Part shown: positions 53,704-62,088 of the stretch, in pieces
Layout: each line of letters begins with the position of its first letter
How positions within the stretch are numbered: the stretch's first letter is position 1
NCBI GenBank assembly: GCA_015277795.1
Contig: CP063848.1
Location: 2,418,001 to 2,482,000, forward strand
Direction of reading: 5' to 3'
DNA: 64,000 bases
Origin: Massilia sp. UMI-21
GTDB lineage: Bacteria; Pseudomonadota; Gammaproteobacteria; Burkholderiales; Burkholderiaceae_D
Position numbers and translations under genes: made by a program
Notes under the pieces: generated by a model
Databases searched by the model: none
What the model was told of the DNA's origin: nothing
What the model saw: the letters and a program-made list of their open reading frames with translations, nothing else

Positions 53704-53729
53704 AGTAGAATGGATTACATTATTCTACT
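53704..53729. promoter_or_regulatory. LysR-type operator between azoR and its regulator
   Basis: AGTAGAAT (53704-53711), ten bases, ATTCTACT (53722-53729): an exact 8-bp inverted repeat, 13 bp before the regulator's ATG and about 70 bp before azoR. It has the spacing expected for a LysR recognition site and could serve autorepression. Confidence 0.65.
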
Positions 53730-53741
53730 GGTGGAACAATC

Positions 53742-54731
53742 ATGGACGTCGAGCCGAATGACCTGCTACTGTTCGCCCGGATCGTCGAGGCGGGCAGCTT
53801 CAGCCGCGCCGCCGAGCGCGTGCAACTGCCGAAGTCGACCGTTTCGCGCCGCATCGCGCTGCTGGAACAGAAGCTGGGCGAGCGCCTGCTTGCCCGGACC
53901 ACGCGCAAGCTGATGCTGACCGAATTCGGCGCCAGCCTGCTCGAGCATGCGCGCAAGGTGGTGGAAGAGGTGGAGGCGGCCGCCGCGCTGGCGCAGCATC
54001 GCCAGGCCGCGCCGAGCGGCAAGCTGCGCCTGTCGGTGCCGGGCGACTTCGCGAATATCGGCATGCACGAGGTGATCGCACGCTTCATCGAGCGCTACCC
54101 CAATGTCATGCTGGAAATGGACCTGTCGCCGCGCCGGGTCGACCTGATCGCCGAGAACTTCGACATCGCCATCCGCATGGGCGACCTGCCGGACGATGCC
54201 TCGCTCAATGCACGGCCCATCAATATGGAATATTTCGGCCTGTACGCCGCGCCCGCCTACCTGGCGCGCCACGGCTTGCCCGAGCATCCCGACGACCTGC
54301 CGCGGCACGAGCTCTTGTGCCTGCTCAGCCGCAACGGCGGCGCGGTGCCCTGGGTGCTCAGCCGGGGCAAGCTACGCTGGGAACGCCAGCTGCAGGGCCG
54401 CCTGACGGCCAATTCGCCCGAACTGCTGGCCAGGATCGCGGCGCGCGGGGCCGGCATTGCCGGCAGTTCGCTGACCTTCGCCCAGCCCTACCTGCGCACT
54501 GGCGAACTGGTCAGGGTGCTGCCGGAGTGGGATTTGCCGGCCGCGAGCGGCTGGGCGGTGTTTCCGGGCCGCCGGCTGATGCCGGCCAAGACCCGGGCCT
54601 TCCTGGATTTGATGGAAGAGATGTGCAAGGAGCGGGGCCAGGGCGGCGCCCGCCGACCTGGCGTCAGCGCGGACGATTCCCCATCGTCTCGCCCAGGCGC
54701 ACCGGGCGTTCCGGCGCCCACTGCCCGTTGA
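53742..54731 (+). CDS. LysR family transcriptional regulator
   Basis: A 329-residue regulator. Helix-turn-helix at about 6-65 (DLLLFARIVEAGSFSRAAER, KSTVSRRIALLEQKLGERLL), then a substrate-binding domain of the AaeR/DsdC-like group to about residue 295. The last about 25 residues are a Pro/Ser/Arg-rich tail encoded antisense to the 3' end of the decarboxylase gene (68-bp overlap). It is divergent from azoR and probably controls it. Confidence 0.88.
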   Translation: MDVEPNDLLLFARIVEAGSFSRAAERVQLPKSTVSRRIALLEQKLGERLLARTTRKLMLTEFGASLLEHARKVVEEVEAAAALAQHRQAAPSGKLRLSVPGDFANIGMHEVIARFIERYPNVMLEMDLSPRRVDLIAENFDIAIRMGDLPDDASLNARPINMEYFGLYAAPAYLARHGLPEHPDDLPRHELLCLLSRNGGAVPWVLSRGKLRWERQLQGRLTANSPELLARIAARGAGIAGSSLTFAQPYLRTGELVRVLPEWDLPAASGWAVFPGRRLMPAKTRAFLDLMEEMCKERGQGGARRPGVSADDSPSSRPGAPGVPAPTAR

Positions 54732-55524
54732 ACGAGATCGCGCCCTTCTTGAACAGCATGACGACGGTCGAGCCGAGCAGGAAGCGGCCCATCTCTTCGC
54801 CTTTCTTGAGCGCTACCTGCTGCTGGTTCGAGTCGGTACCGTAGTGCCACTCGCAGATGCGCGGCATGCGCGGCGGGTTGACCACGCCGTGCCAGCTGGT
54901 CGCCATGCTGCCGACGATGGTCGCCCCCACCAGGGTCATCACGAAGGGGCCGTGTTCGTCCGACTCGAACACGCAGACCACGCGCTCGTTGCGGGCGAAC
55001 AGGCCGGGCACGCCGCGCGCCGTGGTCGGGTTCACCGAGAACAGCTTGCCCGGCACGTAGATCATGCGGGTCAGGCGGCCGTCGCAGGGCATGTGGATGC
55101 GGTGGTAGTCCTTCGGGCTCAGGTAGAGGTTGGCGAAATGGCCGTGCCGGAAATGCTCGGCCAGCGCGTCATCGCCGCCCACCAATTCGCTCGACGTGAA
55201 CTGGTGGCCCTTGGCCTGGAAGATGTGGTGTTCGTCGATGTCGCCGAACTGGCTGATCGCGCCGTCCACCGGGCACACGAAATCGGCCTGGGCCAGCGGG
55301 CGCGCGTCGGCCCGCAGCGGGCGGGTGAAGAACTCGTTGAAGCTGCTGTAGCTCGCGATGTCCGGATTCGCCGCCTCGTCCATGTTGACGCCGTACTTGC
55401 CGACGAACCAGCGAATCAGGCGCGTGGTCATCGCGCCGCCCTTGGCGCCGGCGACGCGGCCGGCGAGATTGGTCAGCGCCGTTTTCGGCATCACATATTG
55501 GGGCAGAACTTTTATCCGGGACAC
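54664..55524 (-). CDS. psd: Phosphatidylserine decarboxylase proenzyme
   Basis: A 286-residue enzyme that makes phosphatidylethanolamine. The self-cleavage site LGST is in GRFLLGSTVVML (about 250-261), where Ser becomes the pyruvoyl group. The catalytic pair regions are CPVDGAISQFG (about 84-94) and DYHRIHMP (about 140-147), with His. Length fits the bacterial form. GTG start behind AGAGG; an ATG 33 bp in (MPKTALT) is an alternative. Its 3' end overlaps the LysR gene tail to tail. Confidence 0.93.
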   Translation of the reverse strand: MSRIKVLPQYVMPKTALTNLAGRVAGAKGGAMTTRLIRWFVGKYGVNMDEAANPDIASYSSFNEFFTRPLRADARPLAQADFVCPVDGAISQFGDIDEHHIFQAKGHQFTSSELVGGDDALAEHFRHGHFANLYLSPKDYHRIHMPCDGRLTRMIYVPGKLFSVNPTTARGVPGLFARNERVVCVFESDEHGPFVMTLVGATIVGSMATSWHGVVNPPRMPRICEWHYGTDSNQQQVALKKGEEMGRFLLGSTVVMLFKKGAISFNGQWAPERPVRLGETMGNRPR

Positions 55525-55734
55525 TTTATTAGGCCTCTTAGGGTTGCAATCGGTCGCGCATTATAACGATGATTACGTGCGGCAATGCTTGTTTGTCGCC
55601 CGTGCTGGCTGCAGTGTACTCCAGTGCCCTTACGGAAGGCGTATGCGTGGAAAATAGTTGCTACATACATACGCGATTCGCTTCGGGATCATTGGTCTGG
55701 CCGTAATATGTACTTCCTTTTTAAGGCATTCATA

Positions 55735-55753
55735 ATTGCTATGCACTAGCAAT
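55735..55753. promoter_or_regulatory. 7-bp palindrome in the AT-rich leader of the TonB receptor
   Basis: ATTGCTA (55735-55741), five bases, TAGCAAT (55747-55753). A further ATTGCTA occurs near 55779-55785. The 55525-55841 interval is much richer in A and T than its surroundings and has no gene. No convincing Fur box was found. This is a candidate regulator site. Confidence 0.45.
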
Positions 55754-55841
55754 CAAATATGCCTGGTGTGCTTTACACATTGCTATTATCTGGAATATAG
55801 TTGTTCAAATTAATCGAACAAAAACTTCTGGAGACTGGAAT

Positions 55842-58004
55842 ATGAACATGCTGCGCCCCCGCCACCTGCTCGTCCTCGCCGCCGGGCTCAGCGCCCAGAC
55901 CTTCGCCCAGCAGTCCGACGCCGGCGCACCCATCCAGCAGGTGGAAATCAAAGGGGCCGGCTATGACGCGCGCCGTGACGACACCGCAGCGCGCATCGTC
56001 GTCAAGCGCGAGGAACTGCTGCGCTACGGCGACAGCAGCGTGGCCGACGCGCTCAAGCGCATTCCGGGCGTGACGGTTACGGGCGGGGCGGGCCGCAGCA
56101 CCCAGGTCCGGATGCGCGGGCTGGGCGGCGGCTACACCCGGGTGTTGGTGAACGGCGAACGCACCCCGGCCGGCTTCGCGCTCGATACCCTCTCGCCCGA
56201 CATGATCGAGCGGATCGAGGTGCTGCGCGTGGCGAGCGCCGAGTTTTCCGCCGAGTCGGTGGCCGGCACCATCAACATCGTGCTGCGCAAGAAGGTGAGC
56301 AAGCCGCAGCGCGAGGCCAAGCTGGGCTACCTGCTCGCCGGCGACTTCCACGGCCCGAGCTTCAGCACCGAGCTGGCCGGCCGCGACGACGATTCCTCAT
56401 GGGCGTTTTCCGCCAGCGGCAACCACGACAGCATGTCGCGCGAATGGGGCGGCTTCGAGGAGAACACCCGGCCCGGCGGCATGGTGGACATGTTCCGCAC
56501 CGTTCATGCTACCGAGAACGGCCGCATGAACCGGCTGAACCTGAGCCCGCGCCTGAACTGGACCCTCGACAAGGGCGACACCCTGGGATGGGAGGCGCTG
56601 TTCACCAGCAGCAGTTTCCGCAACCACGGCCATCCCGTGGTCACGACCCTGGCGGGGCGCCCGCCCCAGACGCCCGACCTGGACACCTTCGGCGAAATGG
56701 ACGACCGGACGCTGACATCGAGCCTGAACTGGGCCCGCAGCACCGCCTCCGGCCTCAGACTCGACGTCAAGCTCGGCGCCGAATGGGCCTCGCACAAGCG
56801 CTTCGTGCGGCGCAGCGGCCGCGACGCCGGCGGCGCGCCCGAGACCGAGGGCAGCACGCTGTCCGACACCCACGCGCGCGGCCTGAACTCGCTGGGAAAG
56901 GCTTCGCGCGGCTTCGACGGCGGCCATCTGCTGGCGTTGGGCTGGGACCTGCGCGTCGACCGGAGTTCGGAGATCCGCGTCGAACGCGACCGGATCCGGG
57001 TGTTTGCGCCCGGCTACCTGCTCGATGAAGGCTTTCGCGCCAATGTCGGCCGCGCGGCGCTCTACCTGCAGGACGAATGGACCATCGATCCGCAGTGGTC
57101 GCTCTACCTGGGCGCGCGCTGGGAAGGGGTGCGCACCCGCGTGACGGGCGATGCGGTCGTGCCGACCCGGGTGCGCTCGAGCGTGTTGAGCCCGATCCTG
57201 CAGACCCTGTACAAGTTTGCAGGCAAGGACGGCAAGCAGAGCGACGGGCTGCGCCTGGCCGTCAGCCGCACCTACAAGGCCCCCGACCTGGGCGCCATCG
57301 TGCCGCAGCGTGCGGAATGGGAAAACAACAGCGCCACCGAGGCCGATTACCAGGGCAATCCCGAGCTGAAGCCGGAACTGGCCTGGGGCATCGACGCGGC
57401 CTACGAACACTACTGGGCCGAAGGGGCGATGGTCTCGGTGAGCGGCGCGCTGCGCCGCATCGACGACTACACCAGCAACCGCATCTACTTCGATGGCCTG
57501 CGCTGGATCTTCACCCCGGTCAACGATGACCGCGCGCTGCTGCGCAGCCTCGAGGTCGAGACCAGGTTTCCGCTCAAGTCGCTGTTCGCCGCCGGCCCGG
57601 CGCTCGACCTGCGCGCCAGCGTCAGCCGCAACTGGTCGCGGGTAGCGTCGGTGCCCGGCCCGCACAACCGCATGGAGCAGCAGACCCCGCTCACGGCCAA
57701 CCTCGGCCTCGACTACAAGTCGGGCGCGCTGGCCGCGGGTGCCAGCGTGGCGCACCGGCGCGGCGGCTATGTGCGGGTGGCGGCGAACCGCGGTTTCTAT
57801 ACGGTGGCCCGCACCGACCTGGATGCCTACGCGGCCTGGACCGTCGATCCGAAGACGGTGCTGCGCGTTGCGCTATCGAACCTGCTCGGCGAAGACAATG
57901 CCTTCGAGCCGAGTTACTTCGACCCGGTGGCCGGCCTGGAAAAGCGCCGTTGGGTTTATCCGGGCGGCGTCAAGCTGCGCACCACGCTCGAGATGAAGTT
58001 CTAG
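55842..58004 (+). CDS. TonB-dependent outer-membrane receptor
   Basis: A 720-residue receptor. Signal peptide at 1-22 (TFAQQ). A TonB-box-like QQVEIKG is near 30-36. The plug (about 45-160) has SVADALKRIPGVTV and GTINIVLRKK, and the barrel ends in LRTTLEMKF with terminal Phe. The substrate is not evident; no transporter genes adjoin it. GGAG lies 8 bases before the ATG. The upstream AT-rich 300 bp with a palindrome may carry its control. A tail-to-tail MFS gene follows. Confidence 0.92.
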   Translation: MNMLRPRHLLVLAAGLSAQTFAQQSDAGAPIQQVEIKGAGYDARRDDTAARIVVKREELLRYGDSSVADALKRIPGVTVTGGAGRSTQVRMRGLGGGYTRVLVNGERTPAGFALDTLSPDMIERIEVLRVASAEFSAESVAGTINIVLRKKVSKPQREAKLGYLLAGDFHGPSFSTELAGRDDDSSWAFSASGNHDSMSREWGGFEENTRPGGMVDMFRTVHATENGRMNRLNLSPRLNWTLDKGDTLGWEALFTSSSFRNHGHPVVTTLAGRPPQTPDLDTFGEMDDRTLTSSLNWARSTASGLRLDVKLGAEWASHKRFVRRSGRDAGGAPETEGSTLSDTHARGLNSLGKASRGFDGGHLLALGWDLRVDRSSEIRVERDRIRVFAPGYLLDEGFRANVGRAALYLQDEWTIDPQWSLYLGARWEGVRTRVTGDAVVPTRVRSSVLSPILQTLYKFAGKDGKQSDGLRLAVSRTYKAPDLGAIVPQRAEWENNSATEADYQGNPELKPELAWGIDAAYEHYWAEGAMVSVSGALRRIDDYTSNRIYFDGLRWIFTPVNDDRALLRSLEVETRFPLKSLFAAGPALDLRASVSRNWSRVASVPGPHNRMEQQTPLTANLGLDYKSGALAAGASVAHRRGGYVRVAANRGFYTVARTDLDAYAAWTVDPKTVLRVALSNLLGEDNAFEPSYFDPVAGLEKRRWVYPGGVKLRTTLEMKF

Positions 58005-58017
58005 CTGCTATCAGGCT

Positions 58018-59295
58018 TCAGGCCTTCACGCTCCGGGCCTCGCCATGACTGTCATGCACGCGATGGGTGCGGAAGTAATGCCAGGCCGCCAGGATCGCCG
58101 CCGCCTGCATCGCCGCGCACAGCAGGAAGTGGCTGCCCATGCGCCAGTCGCCGCGCGGCAGGTGGCTGACGCCGGCGAGGATCGCGGTGCCGATCAGCGG
58201 CGAGACGATCACCCCCAGGCTGGCGATCGACTGCAGCGAACCCATGAGCTCACCCTGCTGGTTGGCCGGGGTGGCCTTGGACACGATGGCCTGCAGCGCC
58301 GGGGCGGCGGCGAAGCCCAGCACGTTGGCGAAGATCAGGGCGTACATCATCCAGCCCTGCGTCGCCAGGCCGTAGCCGAGGAAGGCGAAGGCGCCCGAGG
58401 TGATGCCCATCAGGGCCAGCCGCACTTCCCCGAAGCGCCGGATCAGCATCGCCAGCAGCCCGGCCTGCACCAGCGCCGACACCAGGCCGACGCACAGCAT
58501 GCCGATGCCGTTGTCGCGCGGGGTCCAGTCGAAGCGGAAGGTCGTGTACAGCACCCAGGTCGACTGCAGCATCATCTGGCCGAAGGTGACCAGGGCGATG
58601 ACCAGGACCAGGCCGCGGATGTCGGTGCGCCGCACCAGGCGCAGCAGGGCCGCCAGCGGATTCAGGCGCGCCCAGGCGAAGGGCGGGCGTTGCCCGGCCG
58701 GCAGCGATTCCGGCACCATGAAGTAACCATACACGACATTCGCGGCGCCGAGCAGCGCGGCCACGTAGAAGGGCAGCCGCAAGTCGTTGTTGCCGAGCAG
58801 GCCGCCCAGCATGGGGCCGCAAATGAAACCCAGGCCGAAGGCGGCGCCGATCTTGCCGAAGCTTTTCGCGCGGTTGTCCCTGGTGGAGATATCCGAGGCG
58901 TAGGCCGCGGCCACCGACATGCTGGCCGAGGACATGCCGCCGATGATGCGGCCGACGAACAGCCAGAGCAGCGTCGGCGCCCAGGCCGTGACCAGGAAGT
59001 TGATGCACATGCCCGCCATCGAGTACAGCAGGACCGGGCGGCGGCCGATGCGGTCGCTGAGCGCGCCCAGCGCCGGCATGAACAGGAACTGCAGCACCCC
59101 GAAGGTGGCGGCCAATACCCCGAACCACAGGGCCTGGTCGTCGCGGCCCGGAACGAACTGCCCGACCAGCAGCGGCATCACCGGAACGATCAGGCCGATG
59201 CCCAGCATGTCGATGAAGATGCAGACCAGCACGAAATTCAGCTTGCCGGTACTGGCCGGCGCGGTGGTGGGCTGGGGCGCGGTCGAGCTGGTCAT
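58018..59295 (-). CDS. MFS transporter, TCR/Tet-like
   Basis: A 425-residue inner-membrane transporter with twelve predicted spans. FIDMLGIGLIVPVMP in TM1 and GALSDRIGRRPVLLYSM (about 78-94) in loop 2-3 are typical of the tetracycline-exporter (TCR/Tet) group. Drug export cannot be assigned from sequence alone. The ATG at 59295 (MTSSTAPQ) is preferred; the frame extends 60 bp further. No TetR-type regulator adjoins it. Confidence 0.88.
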   Translation of the reverse strand: MTSSTAPQPTTAPASTGKLNFVLVCIFIDMLGIGLIVPVMPLLVGQFVPGRDDQALWFGVLAATFGVLQFLFMPALGALSDRIGRRPVLLYSMAGMCINFLVTAWAPTLLWLFVGRIIGGMSSASMSVAAAYASDISTRDNRAKSFGKIGAAFGLGFICGPMLGGLLGNNDLRLPFYVAALLGAANVVYGYFMVPESLPAGQRPPFAWARLNPLAALLRLVRRTDIRGLVLVIALVTFGQMMLQSTWVLYTTFRFDWTPRDNGIGMLCVGLVSALVQAGLLAMLIRRFGEVRLALMGITSGAFAFLGYGLATQGWMMYALIFANVLGFAAAPALQAIVSKATPANQQGELMGSLQSIASLGVIVSPLIGTAILAGVSHLPRGDWRMGSHFLLCAAMQAAAILAAWHYFRTHRVHDSHGEARSVKA

Positions 59296-59382
59296 GGATG
59301 CCTCGAAGGGACGACGTGCATCTATCTTAACATTGGGAAAGCGCCGATCGGGCAAGCACCGATCAGGAAAAATGACAGGCGC

Positions 59383-60114
59383 TCAGGCGGCCCCGCTCTC
59401 GGCCGCGAACGCCGCGCGAAACGCCATCAGGCTCGCCAGCCGCTCATCGGCCAGCGCGCGCCCGCCCGCGGTCTGCATCATGTCGGGCAGCCTGGCCAGC
59501 TTGACCATGATGTGGTCGAGCGCATAGCTGCGGTCGTCGAATTCGCGCGCCAGTCCCAGCGGGTCTTGCGGGTGCGCCAGGCCGCTGCCCATGCGCCCGG
59601 CGATATAGAACATGCGCGCCAGCCCGACTGCGCCGAGGCCGTCGAGGCGGTCGGCATCCTGCACGATCTTCGCTTCCAGCGACTCGGCCGGAATAGCCGC
59701 CGAGAAGCTGTGCGCTTCGATGGCGTGCGCCACCGCGTCCAGGCGATCGGGCGGGAAATGCATCCACGCCAGCTGGTGGCGGGCCAGCTGGGCGGAACGG
59801 CGCGAGGCCTGGTCGCGCGCGGGGTCGTTCTTCGGCAGGTTGACCAGGTCGTGCAGGTAGCAGGCCGCCATCACCACCAGGGCGTCGGCTTCCGGGTGCT
59901 GGGCCAGGAGTGCCTGGGCATTGCGCCAGACGCGCTCGAGGTGGGTGCCGTCGTGGGCGCCATCCTGGGCGCCGTCGGCGTCGCTGGCGGCCATGGCGGC
60001 CATGGCGGCCAGGCGCGGCCGCCAGCTGGCGAGATCAGTCTTCGGCACGTTCTTCGGCGCGTTCTTCGGCACGTTCTTCGGCTCGTTCTTCAGCTCGTTC
60101 TTCAGTTCATTCAT
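59383..60114 (-). CDS. HD domain hydrolase with N-terminal repeat
   Basis: A 243-residue metal-dependent phosphohydrolase of the YedJ-like HD group. HLERVWRNAQ (about 57) gives the first His, CYLHDLVN (about 85) the HD pair, EAHSFS (about 130) and QDADRLDGLGA (about 150) the rest. The first 29 residues are a K-N-x-P/L repeat from a 12-bp tandem array. Its ATG overlaps the end of the upstream RNase H-like gene by 8 bp. Confidence 0.83.
   Translation of the reverse strand: MNELKNELKNEPKNVPKNAPKNVPKTDLASWRPRLAAMAAMAASDADGAQDGAHDGTHLERVWRNAQALLAQHPEADALVVMAACYLHDLVNLPKNDPARDQASRRSAQLARHQLAWMHFPPDRLDAVAHAIEAHSFSAAIPAESLEAKIVQDADRLDGLGAVGLARMFYIAGRMGSGLAHPQDPLGLAREFDDRSYALDHIMVKLARLPDMMQTAGGRALADERLASLMAFRAAFAAESGAA
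60038..60109 (-). repeat. 12-bp tandem repeat at the HD gene start
   Basis: Six units of TTCTTCGGCACG-type sequence (plus strand) run from residue 2 onward of the HD protein and into the overlap with the upstream stop codon. It encodes the Lys-Asn-x-x repeat. Confidence 0.85.
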
Positions 60115-60811
60115 GCAGCGCTTCATCGGTGGAGGGTGGCTCGGGTGGCACGGCGCGCTGCGACAGCGCGTCCGCCTGGGCATTCTTGTGGCGCGGGATC
60201 CAGCGCAGGGTGGCGCCCGGCAGGCACGCGAGCAGGGCGCGCGCCCGTTCGCGGTAGGCGCGCAGCACAGGTGCGCTGGCGCTGCCGGGCGCGTGGACGT
60301 CGTCGATCACGACCTGGCTGTCGCCGTGGATCGCGGGCGCCTGCGCGCCATGCCGTACGGCCGCTTCGAGCACCGCGATCAAGGCCTGGTATTCCGCTTC
60401 GCTGCTGTTGCCGTGTCCGGCCGTGCGCGACAGTTCGATGCGCACGCCGCCAGGCCCTTCCAGCACGGCGCCGATGCCGCAGCGTCCGGGATTGGGCCGC
60501 GCGGAACCGTCGAACCAGGCGCGCCACGCGGGGGCGGCAGGCTGGCGCACCCGCCGCGCCAGGGCCGCGGCCGCCAGCGCACGGCGCGCTGCGGCGCCGT
60601 GTTCGCCGCGCAGGCGCTCGGCCGCGCGCGCCGCCAGCAGCCGGTCCAGCCCGGCCGCGCCCGCGTGCAGCGTCAGCGTGGCGCGCAGCGCCTCGGCTTC
60701 GGGCATGCCGGTGCGGGCGGCCAGCCTGCGGCTGGCGGCGAGTTCGCCCTTGAAGGCGGCGGCGAGCAGGGTGGCGTGGTCGGCGGCGTGGTCGGCGTTT
60801 TGGTCAGGCAT
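60107..60811 (-). CDS. RNase H-like protein
   Basis: A 234-residue protein. Residues 1-90 are Ala-rich helices. The RNase HI-like domain (about 95-220) has all four acidic positions: Asp in WFDGSARPN, Glu in SSEAEYQA, Asp in HGDSQVV and Asp in NAQADAL. This is the reverse-transcriptase-like/RNase HI branch often found as a second copy beside the housekeeping rnhA. It is followed by the HD gene with an 8-bp overlap. Confidence 0.82.
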   Translation of the reverse strand: MPDQNADHAADHATLLAAAFKGELAASRRLAARTGMPEAEALRATLTLHAGAAGLDRLLAARAAERLRGEHGAAARRALAAAALARRVRQPAAPAWRAWFDGSARPNPGRCGIGAVLEGPGGVRIELSRTAGHGNSSEAEYQALIAVLEAAVRHGAQAPAIHGDSQVVIDDVHAPGSASAPVLRAYRERARALLACLPGATLRWIPRHKNAQADALSQRAVPPEPPSTDEALHE

Positions 60812-60825
60812 GGCGCAAGAATAAC

Positions 60826-60846
60826 AAAAAGGCGCCCGCAGGCGCC
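60826..60846 (-). terminator. Intrinsic terminator after the 60872 gene
   Basis: GGCGCC (60831-60836) pairs with GGCGCC (60841-60846) around CGCA, with five A's on the plus strand giving U's on the minus strand. Confidence 0.7.
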
Positions 60847-60871
60847 CGTTTCCGTTTCCGGCAGCTCGCTA

Positions 60872-61468
60872 TCAACGGCGGTAGGGATTGCCCGGCCGCC
60901 CGTCGTAACGGTTCGGTACGCCGTCGCCGTCGATATCGCGGTCGTAGCGGTTCGGCACCCCGTCGCGGTCGGTATCGTGGGCCCGGCCGTGTCCGCGGCG
61001 CTCGTAGCGGTCCGGGATGCCGTCGCGGTCGCGGTCACGGTAGCCGTGTCCGTATTCGCGTCCGTATTCGCGTCCATCGCGGTAGCCGCCGGCATGGACC
61101 GGGGCGTAGCCGCGGCGTTCGAAGCGGTCGGGCACGCCGTCGCGGTCGCGGTCCGGGCTGTAGCGGGTCCAGCGTGCCGGTTCCATGGCCCAGCCACCCT
61201 GGCGCTGCTGCCAGCGCGGCGGCGCGTAGACGTAGCCAGGACGGGCGGCGATCCAGTGGCCCGGCACCCAGGCGTGGCGGTGGCCGCGCCATGCCCAGTA
61301 ACCCGGAGCCCAGACATGGCCGTGGCGCGCGCCCGGCACGCGTTCGTAGATGGGCGCCGGCGGAGCCGAGCCGATATACAGTTGGAAGTCGGTCTGCGCC
61401 ATCGACGGCACAGGCGCGAAGGCGGCGCCAATGGCGATCAGGGCAGCGAGGGTGAGCGTGGGTTTCAT
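60872..61468 (-). CDS. Secreted protein with YxW-type and Ca-binding repeats
   Basis: A 198-residue exported protein. Signal peptide at 1-24 (PSMAQ). Residues about 50-85 carry YWAWRGHRHAWVPGHW, the 'YXWXXGXW' repeat of small envelope proteins. The C-terminal 90 residues hold four acidic DxDxDG-type repeats (DRDRDGVPDR, DRDRDGIPDR, DTDRDGVPNR, DIDGDGVPNR) like thrombospondin type 3 calcium repeats. A surface or matrix role is likely. The ATG at 61468 is fixed by the signal peptide. Confidence 0.8.
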   Translation of the reverse strand: MKPTLTLAALIAIGAAFAPVPSMAQTDFQLYIGSAPPAPIYERVPGARHGHVWAPGYWAWRGHRHAWVPGHWIAARPGYVYAPPRWQQRQGGWAMEPARWTRYSPDRDRDGVPDRFERRGYAPVHAGGYRDGREYGREYGHGYRDRDRDGIPDRYERRGHGRAHDTDRDGVPNRYDRDIDGDGVPNRYDGRPGNPYRR

Positions 61469-61654
61469 GTCGGTCTCCAGATCCAAAAACGGATGACCCA
61501 CTATATCGCCGCAGGTGGACCGCAGGGCGGTTTGAAGCAGATGCTTACAACTGAAACAGAAGCGACGGCGAACTGCGCAGTAGCGTGATACAAATGGCTG
61601 CACCCGGGGCCGCCCGCCGTCGCCGCGCTGCGACAACGGGCAGGCCCGCGGTAC

Positions 61655-61870
61655 TCATCCGCGCGCCCCGGCGGCCGCCTTCTCTTCGGCCGGCAGGCGC
61701 TTGGCGCTGACCGTCACGACCGCCATCCTGTCGCCGCTGGCCACCATGGCGTCGGCGGCGGCGTAGCTGCGCGCCTGGGCTTCCGGGATGGCGTCGACCA
61801 GGTAGCTGCCCCCTACCGCCAGGCTCATGGCGACGACGAACACGGCTTCCATATGTTTCATGATGTTCAT
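61655..61870 (-). CDS. Small exported hypothetical protein
   Basis: A 71-residue protein. The N-terminus (MKHMEAVFVVAMSLAVGGSYLVDA) is a signal peptide or single membrane anchor. The remainder is Ala-rich with VTVSAKRLPAEEKAA. AAGGAGA precedes the ATG at 61870. I do not recognise it. The following 61871-62088 stretch holds no other gene. Confidence 0.55.
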   Translation of the reverse strand: MNIMKHMEAVFVVAMSLAVGGSYLVDAIPEAQARSYAAADAMVASGDRMAVVTVSAKRLPAEEKAAAGARG

Positions 61871-62088
61871 GGTGTTTCTCCTTGCAGGTGGGTTGTCGAT
61901 GTGTGCACTGTAGGCCAGGCCCGCCCTGGCTGCGAGCAGGATGCGACGAGACGCGGAAAACGCGGAATGACCTGTCGAAAAGCCTGCGCGAACCTGCGCC
62001 CGCCGCGGCCTTGTCGACGGGTTTCAGCGCCCCCCCGCTAGGCATGGGCGGGGCGGCCACCCGGGGCCGCGCGAATGGACAGAGACCG

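Noticed and set aside
47216..55672. Shared ACATACATA(T/C)GCGATT near 47220 and 55655
   Set aside because: A 16-mer with one mismatch is expected to recur by chance in a window of this size.
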